Below the pieces are notes generated by a model, which saw only the letters and a program-made list of their open reading frames with translations, was not told where the DNA came from and did no database searches. This document shows positions 1 to 5,108 of a DNA stretch of 7,178 nt, piece by piece. The stretch comes from Spirochaetaceae bacterium (GTDB lineage Bacteria; Spirochaetota; Spirochaetia; Treponematales; Breznakiellaceae), in NCBI GenBank assembly GCA_031278295.1, contig JAITKQ010000141.1, positions 1-7,178 of the forward strand, given 5' to 3'. Position 1 is the stretch's first letter. Every line of letters begins with the position of its first letter. The translations under genes were made by a program, and so were the position numbers.

Positions 1-132
1 ATGGCGGGCGGGCTTGTCAGCGCCGAAACTGCGCGTTACGCGTACGAAGCGGGGTTTTATGTGCTTGAATTAACGGGAGAGACCGTTAGCCTCATCCCGC
101 CGCCCGATGGTTTCAAACCGGGAATGTGGTAG
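1..132 (+). CDS. C-terminal end of an unidentified protein (5' end outside window)
   Basis: An open frame runs from the first base to a TAG at 130-132 and gives 43 residues. The first codon happens to be ATG, but it has no upstream sequence to judge, and the peptide looks like a tail rather than a whole protein. It reads roughly RYAYEAGFYVLEL, then TGETV, and ends GFKPGMW. From memory this pattern (aromatic-rich helix, GFYV strand, short TGE turn, final F-K/Q-P-x-x-W) resembles the conserved C-terminal tail of bacterial hypothetical proteins of the DUF3782 / PD-(D/E)XK nuclease-like type. That match is not verified here. No catalytic residues are in view, so no function is assigned. Confidence 0.5.
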   Translation: MAGGLVSAETARYAYEAGFYVLELTGETVSLIPPPDGFKPGMW

Positions 133-265
133 CGGGGGAGGAAGGAAGAAGGCGCTAAACGTGACCGGAAATTCGGGTTTTCCGGCTGTTTCAGGGCTGA
201 CCTTTCCCGCACGGGTATTCGGTTTGAGGCGAAAAGGGCTGCCTTTTCTGAATACGGATTACTAA

Positions 266-505
266 TCTTTTCATCACCGAAAAAGACAGCCTCCTGTTAC
301 TGCCTCTAATTACGCGGTCTTTACCGGCGCGTACCTTGGCGGTATTACGGACTATATTGACAGGACATTTCGCGGTCTTGCTTACCGCGCCCTTCACGGT
401 AAATATGCTTTTATTATCTATACCGAAAACGGCATAGACAGGGATTTGCCGCCTGAATGTAAAATTACCGCAGGCTTAATTACTATTCCCCGTATTGGTA
501 TATAA
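266..505 (+). pseudogene. Possible remnant of a protein-coding gene, unidentified
   Basis: The frame is open from just after a TAA at 263-265 to a TAA at 503-505, about 79 codons with no ATG or GTG. Its second half reads like real protein, with pieces such as FTGAYLGGITDYIDR, LAYRALHGKYAFIIY and ITAGLITIPRIGI, and balanced use of Gly, Ile, Tyr and Asp. Upstream in the same frame, GTG at 161 follows a purine-rich GGAGGAAGGAAGAAGG stretch and reads 34 codons to the TAA at 263. One in-frame stop therefore separates two halves that would together make 114 codons. I do not recognise the product. This could be a gene broken by a stop, a fragment left after rearrangement, or chance. The sense-like composition is the only evidence. 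Confidence 0.27.
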
Positions 506-506
506 T
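501..506 (+). promoter_or_regulatory. Perfect -10 box (TATAAT) ahead of the methyltransferase gene
   Basis: TATAAT matches the sigma-70 -10 consensus exactly and lies about 55 bases before the preferred ATG at 562. No strong -35 is seen. TTAATT (476-481) and TTACTA (480-485) are nearest, with spacers of 19 and 15 bases. The predicted transcript start, about 512-514, would leave the GTG at 517 almost leaderless, which supports starting translation at 562. Confidence 0.5.
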
Positions 507-547
507 TGGCATAAGCGTGCGTACCGTACAGCAGCTTATACATTGGC

Positions 548-555
548 AGGGGGAG
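548..555 (+). promoter_or_regulatory. Ribosome binding site that fixes the methyltransferase start at ATG 562
   Basis: AGGGGGAG lies 6 bases before ATG 562. The longer in-frame alternative, GTG at 517, has no Shine-Dalgarno sequence, so the shorter start is preferred. Confidence 0.65.
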
Positions 556-561
556 CGGGTT

Positions 562-1701
562 ATGGCAAGGGTATTTGGTGATTCCGGCAGCGGTGAAATT
601 CCGGAAGAAAGCGAAGAATATTTAAATAAACAAATCATAACCTGCATCGGGAATAAACGGCGGCTGCTGCCGTTTATTGCGGCAGGGCTAAACAAGGTTT
701 TGCTGCGGCTTGGCAGGAATGTAATTAAAAGTTTTGATGTTTTTTCAGGTTCCGGAATTGTCGCGCGTTACCTAAAAGCCTATTCTTCAAAGTTAATCGT
801 GAATGATTTGGAGAAATATTCTGAAGTGATAAACGCCTGTTATTTGTCAAATTTATCGGAAATAAATATGCGGGAATTGTTGATGCTATACAACAGGATA
901 CAAAACCGACTGGAAGGCGGAAATCTGGAGCCGGGCATTATTGCAAAACTCTACGCGCCGCGAAACGGGGATGTGATATGCAAAGGCGACAGGGTTTTTT
1001 ATACATACAGAAACGCCTGCTATATTGATACGGCAAGAATATGTATCGAGGAAATGCCGGATCAATACAAGAATTATTTTCTGGCCCCCCTGCTGTCCGA
1101 AGCCTCGGTACATACAAATACTTCAGGGGTGTTTAAGGGTTTTTACAAAGATGCAAATACAGGCACCGGTAAATTTGGAGGCAACAATGAATACGCTTTA
1201 TCAAGAATCCTTGGAAACATAAGCCTGCCATTCCCGGTATTTAGCAGTTTTGAATGCGAATATGAAATTCACAGGGGTGACGCAAACGTCATTATTGATT
1301 CTGTTGAAGATGTCGATTTGGCATATATAGATCCGCCGTACAATCAGCATCCCTATGGATCAAATTATTTTATGTTGAATTTAATAGTTGACTACATTGA
1401 ACCGCGGAATATCAGTAACATTTCCGGAATTCCCGATAATTGGAACAGGTCGTATTACAATAAAAAAACGTACGCATACAGTGTGTTCAGGGAACTTGTC
1501 GAAAAAATCAGGGCCAAATATTTATTAATATCGTTCAATTCGGAAGGGTTTATTACGCATGCTGAAATGATGGATTTATTAAAAATGGCAGGGAAGCTGG
1601 AAATTCTGGAAACAAAATATAATGTTTTCCGGGGCGGCAGGAATTTGGTAAACAGGGATATCCATATCAAGGAATATTTATATTTAGTCGAAAAAAAATG
1701 A
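562..1701 (+). CDS. D12-class N6-adenine-specific DNA methyltransferase
   Basis: The product transfers a methyl group from S-adenosylmethionine to N6 of adenine in a specific DNA site. From ATG 562 it has 379 residues. The motif order is that of the alpha (Dam-like, D12) group: GNKRRLLPFI at 30-39 (motif X), DVFSGSG at 59-65 (motif I, SAM binding), a target-recognition stretch around 120-230 containing SVHTNTSGVFKGFYK and FGGNNEYALSRI, catalytic DPPY at 257-260 (motif IV), and LLISFNSEGF at 321-330. All key residues are present, so the enzyme is probably active. Target specificity cannot be read from sequence. No restriction endonuclease is visible: to the right is a convergent unrelated operon, to the left only possible remnants. 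It is thus an orphan within this window. Codons rich in AAA, TTA and ATA contrast with the GC-rich cimA and suggest horizontal transfer. Confidence 0.93.
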   Translation: MARVFGDSGSGEIPEESEEYLNKQIITCIGNKRRLLPFIAAGLNKVLLRLGRNVIKSFDVFSGSGIVARYLKAYSSKLIVNDLEKYSEVINACYLSNLSEINMRELLMLYNRIQNRLEGGNLEPGIIAKLYAPRNGDVICKGDRVFYTYRNACYIDTARICIEEMPDQYKNYFLAPLLSEASVHTNTSGVFKGFYKDANTGTGKFGGNNEYALSRILGNISLPFPVFSSFECEYEIHRGDANVIIDSVEDVDLAYIDPPYNQHPYGSNYFMLNLIVDYIEPRNISNISGIPDNWNRSYYNKKTYAYSVFRELVEKIRAKYLLISFNSEGFITHAEMMDLLKMAGKLEILETKYNVFRGGRNLVNRDIHIKEYLYLVEKK

Positions 1702-1721
1702 GCCGCCTAAAAAACCTTCGT

Positions 1722-1750
1722 CCGTTGCCGGCGGCACGGGCTGATTTTTT
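1722..1750 (+). terminator. Weak candidate terminator after the methyltransferase gene
   Basis: A short stem, CCGT (1722-1725) with ACGG (1736-1739), is followed by GCTGA and six T residues at 1745-1750. The T run and position suit an intrinsic terminator, but the stem is only 4 base pairs with a 10-base loop. An alternative pairing of GCCGCC (1702-1707) with GGCGGC (1730-1735) competes. Confidence 0.25.
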
Positions 1751-1820
1751 CGTTACCCGGCACCGCTTCCCCTCTTGATAATGCTACCCTCATAAATATA
1801 CTGTATGGCCGCTAAACAAT

Positions 1821-1848
1821 TCCCGCATAACGCATTGCGTCAACGGGA
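1821..1848. repeat. Imperfect stem-loop between convergent genes
   Basis: TCCCG (1821-1825) pairs with CGGGA (1844-1848), and inside it ACGC (1830-1833) pairs with GCGT (1837-1840) around ATT. The two helices are separated by a small internal loop. It lies between the convergent methyltransferase and MarR genes and could help end transcription from either side. Read on the minus strand it is followed by AATTGTTT, only a weak U tract. Confidence 0.3.
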
Positions 1849-1869
1849 TTCCGCTTGAAGTCCAATCCG

Positions 1870-1898
1870 CGCCGGTTGAAGGATCGTCTAGGCCGGCG
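1870..1898. repeat. 6-bp inverted repeat next to the MarR stop codon
   Basis: CGCCGG (1870-1875) and CCGGCG (1893-1898) are perfect inverted copies separated by 17 bases. They lie immediately downstream of the MarR stop codon on the minus strand. No T run follows, so a terminator role is uncertain. Confidence 0.3.
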
Positions 1899-2393
1899 TC
1901 AATCGGGCCTGGCGGTCTCCTGATCCGCGATTTCCGCAAACCGGATCAGCAAGCGCACAAAATTCCGCGTGTCATCCTCGCCAAAGCGGTCTATAATGCG
2001 CGATGTCAAAGCGTCCATGTCCTTTTCCCCCCTATTAACCGCGGTTTTTCCCTTTTTGGTCACGGTGACAATAATTTTGCGGCGATTTTCGCGATCTATC
2101 CCCCGCCGGATATAAGCACGCTTTTCGAGGCTGCCCAGCATTTGGCTTATCGCCGCTTTTGAGACAGCCAGGGTCTCGTGCATCGCGTGATGAGTCGTTT
2201 GATTCGCGGGGTGTGAATCCCCTGCCGTACCACAATCATTTTTGTCACAGTTCCCGATGTGCTTGAGGGCGGAAAGCTCGGCGATCGAAAGCCCGCCACC
2301 CCCGGCGTTCGCCAGAAAACGAGAAATAGCGCCCACCGCCTTTTTAAAGTAAAAAAGCGCGTGTAACAAATCTTTTTTTAGGTCATCGTTCAT
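1899..2393 (-). CDS. MarR-family transcriptional regulator
   Basis: The 164-residue product is a winged helix-turn-helix DNA-binding protein, of typical MarR length. The recognition region is clear: LAVSKAAISQMLGSLEKRAYI (about 75-95) is the helix-turn-helix. RGIDRENRRKIIVTVTKKG (about 97-115) is the wing, with the usual D-x-x-N-R-R-K pattern. The flanking helices 1-30 and 120-160 would form the dimer interface. Between helix 2 and the recognition helix is a loop with Cys49, Cys54, His61, His68, His69 and His72, unusually rich in metal- or oxidant-reactive side chains. The ATG overlaps the TGA of the MATE gene by 4 bases (ATGA), with AGGGGAA 7 bases upstream, so the two are co-transcribed and probably translationally coupled. 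It most likely represses its own operon and releases DNA when a pump substrate binds. The ligand is unknown. Confidence 0.9.
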   Translation of the reverse strand: MNDDLKKDLLHALFYFKKAVGAISRFLANAGGGGLSIAELSALKHIGNCDKNDCGTAGDSHPANQTTHHAMHETLAVSKAAISQMLGSLEKRAYIRRGIDRENRRKIIVTVTKKGKTAVNRGEKDMDALTSRIIDRFGEDDTRNFVRLLIRFAEIADQETARPD

Positions 2394-3748
2394 GTTGCTT
2401 CCCCTTTATTCGCACAATTCAACTGTTTAAACAAACGGATGCTCAAAACAGCGGCGACACAGGTTGTAAGCCCGTCCGCAACAGGCTGACAATACATAAA
2501 ACCGTCAAAGTGCCAGAGATTATCAAAAATAAAAAGAAGCGGAAGGTAAAAGAGAAAATCACGTCCCAAGGTTACAATGGTTGCCAGCAGTGATTTTCCC
2601 AGCGCCTGAAACGTCACCATCATCGTCATTTGAAGGCCGAGAAAAGGCAATGACAATAGCGTCGCGTAAAGCAACCTTGTTCCCGCGTCTACCGTGGCCT
2701 CGTCACGGATAAAAAGGGTAAAAATACCCCGGCCCAAAAAAACAAAAACAAGCGTAAAAAACACGGCCAGAAGCGTTGAATATATCACGGTAATACGAAA
2801 CCCCGCCCTGAGCCGCCCTAAGTTTTTTGCCCCATAGTTAAAACCGGCAAAAGGCTGGTAGCCCATCGCAAGGGCCATGATGAGCATAAAACTAATTGAC
2901 CCGATCCGCTGGTTGACACCGCTTCCGGCAATGACAAAATCACCGTAACTTGAGGCAACCCGGTTTCTGAATACAAAACAGATCGTCATCGCGATGTTTG
3001 ACAGCGCCGCGGGAATACCGATTTTCAAAATTTCCGCATAAAGGCGGACATTCGGTTTAAAGTCTTCCGGGTGTATTGACAGGACTGAACGGCCTGATGT
3101 GAAATGAAGACAGCAATATATCACCGACGCGATCATCCCGATAACAGTGGCCCACGCCGCGCCGGCGATGCCCCAGTCCAGCGCAAGAATAAACACAGGA
3201 TCAAGGATGACATTAAGAACTATCCCGACAAGCATACCCTGCGTCGCTTTGGCGGTAGCGCCCTCACTGCGCATTTGACCGGAAAGCGCGATGTTAAGTA
3301 GCGCCACAGCGATAAACGCGCTGATGATGGAAAAGTAATCGTCCGCGTAAGAAAAGGTCACATCGCTTGCCCCGCTGACGCGCAGAAACGGTCCCTTGAA
3401 AAGGAAGAGCGCGGCCGTAATTATAAACCCCAGACATAGGGTTGTCCAAAAGGCTACCGAACATGCCTGCTTTGCCTCTTTGCCCTTTCGTGCTCCAAGA
3501 AGCCGTGAAATATAGCTCGCCGCCCCTATGCCAAAAATATTCCCCACACCCTGCGAAACCATAAAGAGCGGCATGGCCAGCGAAATACCCGCCACCATAT
3601 TCGGGTCTCCTGTCTGCCCGATAAAAAACGTGTCTGTTATATTGTAAATCAACTGCGCAATCATAGCCAGCATCATGGGCAAAGCCAGCCTTATGATCGC
3701 TATGGCCGGACGCTCCTGTTCCATAAGCGAGATACTGTCGTCGTTCAA
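2390..3748 (-). CDS. MATE-family multidrug efflux transporter (MepA-like)
   Basis: This 452-residue inner-membrane protein is the normal length for a 12-helix MATE pump, which exports cationic drugs and dyes in exchange for Na+ or H+. Hydrophobic helices run through the sequence. Typical family segments are LALPMMLAMIAQLIYNITDTFFIG (about 16-39), GDPNMVAGISLAMPLF (about 47-62), the basic cytoplasmic loop SRLLGARKGKEA (about 80-91) and GYQPFAGFNYGAKNL (about 296-310). The two halves, about 10-215 and 235-440, are the usual pseudo-symmetric repeats. The start is TTG at 3748, with AAAGGAG (3759-3765) 10 bases upstream. An in-frame ATG at codon 9 is the alternative. The gene is first in an operon with the MarR regulator, which points to drug-inducible efflux. 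The MepA-like label rests on overall appearance and gene pairing, not on alignment. Confidence 0.95.
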   Translation of the reverse strand: MNDDSISLMEQERPAIAIIRLALPMMLAMIAQLIYNITDTFFIGQTGDPNMVAGISLAMPLFMVSQGVGNIFGIGAASYISRLLGARKGKEAKQACSVAFWTTLCLGFIITAALFLFKGPFLRVSGASDVTFSYADDYFSIISAFIAVALLNIALSGQMRSEGATAKATQGMLVGIVLNVILDPVFILALDWGIAGAAWATVIGMIASVIYCCLHFTSGRSVLSIHPEDFKPNVRLYAEILKIGIPAALSNIAMTICFVFRNRVASSYGDFVIAGSGVNQRIGSISFMLIMALAMGYQPFAGFNYGAKNLGRLRAGFRITVIYSTLLAVFFTLVFVFLGRGIFTLFIRDEATVDAGTRLLYATLLSLPFLGLQMTMMVTFQALGKSLLATIVTLGRDFLFYLPLLFIFDNLWHFDGFMYCQPVADGLTTCVAAVLSIRLFKQLNCANKGEAT

Positions 3749-3758
3749 TGGTCTAAAA

Positions 3759-3765
3759 CTCCTTT
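3759..3765 (-). promoter_or_regulatory. Ribosome binding site of the MATE gene
   Basis: On the minus strand this reads AAAGGAG, 10 bases before the TTG at 3748. It favours the TTG over the in-frame ATG eight codons further in, which would lie about 34 bases away from it. Confidence 0.6.
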
Positions 3766-3770
3766 GATGT

Positions 3771-3780
3771 AAAGTACTTT
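3771..3780. repeat. 10-bp perfect palindrome in the MATE leader
   Basis: AAAGTACTTT is its own reverse complement. It lies between the -10 box and the ribosome binding site of the MATE gene, with its centre 15 bases from that of the larger dyad. It may be a secondary regulator site or part of the same operator, or chance in AT-rich DNA. Confidence 0.35.
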
Positions 3781-3804
3781 AATGTTAATATATTAACTTT
3801 TAAG
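3777..3804. promoter_or_regulatory. Probable MarR operator: 28-bp dyad over the MATE promoter
   Basis: The core GTTAATATATTAAC (3784-3797) is a perfect 14-bp palindrome. The symmetry continues outward to CTTTAAT on the left and TTTTAAG on the right, so 12 of 14 base pairs match across 3777-3804. Length, AT-richness and two-fold symmetry suit a MarR dimer site. It covers the -10 box and part of the spacer, so a bound protein would block RNA polymerase. I recall that MepR operators contain GTTAG half-sites, and the GTTAA halves here are similar. Binding itself is inferred. Confidence 0.6.
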
Positions 3805-3814
3805 AAAAAGTCAA
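3787..3814 (-). promoter_or_regulatory. Sigma-70-type promoter of the MATE-MarR operon
   Basis: On the minus strand TTGACT (3814 to 3809) is a near-consensus -35 box. After a 16-base spacer it is followed by TATATT (3792 to 3787), a plausible -10 box. TATTAA (3790 to 3785, spacer 18) is an alternative. The start point would fall near 3780, giving a leader of about 30 bases before the TTG start. Confidence 0.6.
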
Positions 3815-3834
3815 GGCCTGTCAGTTAAACGTAA

Positions 3835-3907
3835 GAGACTGTTCCAAAACCGCCCCCGCTACGCCGGGGGCGTTTAGCGCAGAGTCGATTTGTTTTGGAA
3901 CAGGCTC
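3835..3907. repeat. 73-bp element bounded by 16-bp inverted repeats with an inner GC hairpin
   Basis: The left arm GAGACTGTTCCAAAAC (3835-3850) and right arm GTTTTGGAACAGGCTC (3892-3907) are inverted copies with one mismatch (3838 against 3904). Directly inside the left arm, CGCCCCCG (3851-3858) pairs perfectly with CGGGGGCG (3865-3872) around a 6-base loop. This leaves a 19-base unpaired segment (3873-3891) on one side only. The single strand would fold into one long asymmetric hairpin. It resembles a REP- or MITE-like element. No target-site duplication is evident. It is not an obvious terminator, since only three T residues follow the GC stem. Confidence 0.6.
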
Positions 3908-3932
3908 GTCTACACTCGTTTACCGTTCCATC

Positions 3933-3959
3933 ATTGCCGGTATTGCCGGCATTGCCGAA
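3933..3959. repeat. 9-bp tandem repeat, three copies
   Basis: ATTGCCGGT (3933-3941), ATTGCCGGC (3942-3950) and ATTGCCGAA (3951-3959) follow one another without gaps. The third copy matches only in its first seven bases. Copy number could vary by slippage. Confidence 0.6.
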
Positions 3960-3983
3960 AAGCCGTCGTGTACGCAACGCGCA

Positions 3984-4028
3984 AGGGATTGGAGGGGCGC
4001 GAAGCGTACCCGCAGGGAATGGAGGGGC
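3984..4028. repeat. 15-bp direct repeat spaced 30 bp
   Basis: AGGGATTGGAGGGGC (3984-3998) recurs as AGGGAATGGAGGGGC (4014-4028), with 14 of 15 bases identical and a 30-base period. The surrounding GC-rich sequence looks like part of a dispersed intergenic repeat family, which cannot be confirmed from one window. Confidence 0.5.
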
Positions 4029-4068
4029 AACCCAAGGGGCTTGCCTGGCGGAACCCCGCAAAGCCCGG

Positions 4069-4091
4069 TTTCCGGCACGAGGTGCCGGAAA
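4069..4091. repeat. Perfect 10-bp stem with 3-base loop
   Basis: TTTCCGGCAC (4069-4078) and GTGCCGGAAA (4082-4091) are perfect inverted copies around GAG. Neither strand continues into a T run, so it reads as a REP-like or structural hairpin rather than a classical intrinsic terminator. Confidence 0.55.
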
Positions 4092-4155
4092 TGCGCCCAA
4101 ATTACCTGAAAAATTTTTGTAAATGTAAAACTGCTGAAGCCTTACGGCGTTCCGC

Positions 4156-4183
4156 TTACAATACCGGTGATACACGCTATACT
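4156..4183 (+). promoter_or_regulatory. Candidate sigma-70 promoter upstream of the lipoprotein gene
   Basis: TTACAA (4156-4161) and TATACT (4178-4183) are separated by a 16-base spacer. Transcription would start near 4190 and reach the lipoprotein gene through a leader of about 210 bases. A second, weaker pair, TTGAGA (4209-4214) and TATAAA (4230-4235), has a short 15-base spacer. Confidence 0.35.
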
Positions 4184-4401
4184 ATGACGTATGGCATACT
4201 GTGTGGTATTGAGAAAGTGTGTAGCCGGATATAAAGACTCATGCCGTACAAAGGTGTGAAAATGAGGCGTTCATCGTTGATTCCGGACAGTATTATAGCG
4301 TACACGCGGCATACGATCCGGTCCGCCCGGAACGGCCGCCACGCCGGGCCATGTAACAAACGGTGAATGTACGGATGCTGAATCGGATGGCCGGTAAATG
4401 T

Positions 4402-5007
4402 ATGTTGAAACGCTTTGTACTTGTGATAACGGCTGTCGCGCTGTTTGTTTCCTGTGCGCCGGTACGGTCAAGGTTGAAACTTGTGCAGGGTAACGTCTAC
4501 TTTTCACGGGGAAAGTACGCGGAGGCCGCCGGCTTTTATATAGAGGCGATGGACGATCCAAAAACGGCGCCTTACGCCGCCTACTCACTCGGCGCCGCCT
4601 ACTTCGTGATGGAGCAGGACGAGGCGGCGCTTGCCCGTTTCGGCGAGGCCGAAAAAAACGCCTCGGTGGAAGAGAACCGTGAACTAATCTACCGCAGCCG
4701 TTACAACAGCGGGATCATTCGTTTTACCAACGGCGATTTCGAGGGCGCGGCGGCTGATTTTAAGAGGGCGCTGGAGGTGGACGGATCGCGTGTCGATGCC
4801 AAACTTAATTTTGAGCTAAGTATGTTGTCGTTGACGCGGAAGGGAGAAAGCGCACAGGTTAGAACCACGCAGGAAGGCTCTGTTTCCGCAAACGAGACTC
4901 GCCGGAAAAGTGAAATCCTGTTCAACTTTGTGCGCCAAAAAGAATCGAAGCGCTGGAAGAGTTGGGACTTTGCCGGTGAAACGGACACGGACGGCCCGGA
5001 CTATTGA
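4402..5007 (+). CDS. Small TPR-repeat lipoprotein
   Basis: From ATG 4402 the product has 201 residues. The N-terminus MLKRFVLVITAVALFVSC is a compact lipoprotein signal peptide: two basic residues, a hydrophobic core, then LFVS before Cys18, which would be lipidated. The Phe at -3 is unusual for enterobacteria but fits the relaxed spirochaete lipobox. Earlier in-frame starts (GTG 4363, ATG 4375, ATG 4387) would add a polar leader before the signal, and none has a good ribosome binding site. Three tetratricopeptide-like helix pairs follow, at about 24-54, 57-87 and 97-130, with patterns such as GNVYFSRGKYAEAAGFY and GDFEGAAADFKRALEV. The tail (167-201) is polar, with ILFNFVRQKESKRWKSW and ending GPDY. 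This tail reminds me of the TPR subunit beside Bat aerotolerance genes in spirochaetes, but no batA/B/D is nearby. It is probably an envelope-anchored scaffold; the partner is unknown. Confidence 0.85.
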   Translation: MLKRFVLVITAVALFVSCAPVRSRLKLVQGNVYFSRGKYAEAAGFYIEAMDDPKTAPYAAYSLGAAYFVMEQDEAALARFGEAEKNASVEENRELIYRSRYNSGIIRFTNGDFEGAAADFKRALEVDGSRVDAKLNFELSMLSLTRKGESAQVRTTQEGSVSANETRRKSEILFNFVRQKESKRWKSWDFAGETDTDGPDY

Positions 5008-5108
5008 ATTTTATATTGAATCTTATACACCGAATCCACTACGCTTACAAAAAACGCATTTTTTATACTGTGCCGGCGGAATACGGCGCTTATCTGGAGA
5101 TACAACGT

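Larger units (their letters stand above)
133..561. other. Gene-free stretch with possible decayed coding sequence and a promoter
   Basis: These 429 bases have no ORF with a convincing start and length. An open ORF on the minus strand (191-397) is rich in Lys/Arg/Val and looks like an antisense shadow. The plus frame that ends at TAA 503-505 looks protein-like from about 305 onward and is listed separately as a possible remnant. A small perfect hairpin, CGCGGT (371-376) with ACCGCG (384-389) around a 7-base loop, lies within that remnant. The right end carries the likely promoter of the methyltransferase gene. Confidence 0.6.
3815..4401. other. Repeat-rich intergenic region between divergent transcription units
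   Basis: This gap of nearly 600 bases separates the MATE promoter from the lipoprotein gene. Open frames exist on both strands (plus 3890-4234, minus 3825-4175), but their translations are rich in Arg, Pro, Cys and Gly with no domain-like order, and they cross the repeats listed below. It holds a 73-base folded element, a 9-base tandem repeat, a 15-base direct repeat, a 10-bp stem-loop, a candidate promoter, and near 4325-4349 a GCCCGG/CCGGGC hairpin just upstream of the lipoprotein gene. Such clusters suggest accumulated repeat elements rather than a lost gene. Confidence 0.6.

Noticed and set aside
517..561. Longer methyltransferase start at GTG 517
   Set aside because: There is no ribosome binding site before it, and it would lie almost at the predicted transcript start. 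ATG 562 has AGGGGGAG at a 6-base spacing.
3835..3907. Integron attC site
   Set aside because: The overall size and one-sided bulge are suggestive, but the GTTRRRY and RYYYAAC core sequences are not present at the ends, and no cassette array or integrase is visible.
3933..4028. CRISPR array
   Set aside because: Repeat units of 9 and 15 bases, with no regular unique spacers and only two or three copies, do not fit a CRISPR array.
3825..4234. Open frames of about 114-116 residues on both strands in the repeat region
   Set aside because: The translations are rich in Arg, Pro, Cys and Gly, have no domain-like order and run through tandem and inverted repeats. They are best explained as GC-rich chance frames.
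5049..5069. A6/T6 hairpin and TATACT as a cimA promoter
   Set aside because: TATACT (5064-5069) is a fair -10, but no -35 lies 16-18 bases upstream. The A:T stem of six pairs is weak. The gene may be read from the lipoprotein promoter instead.
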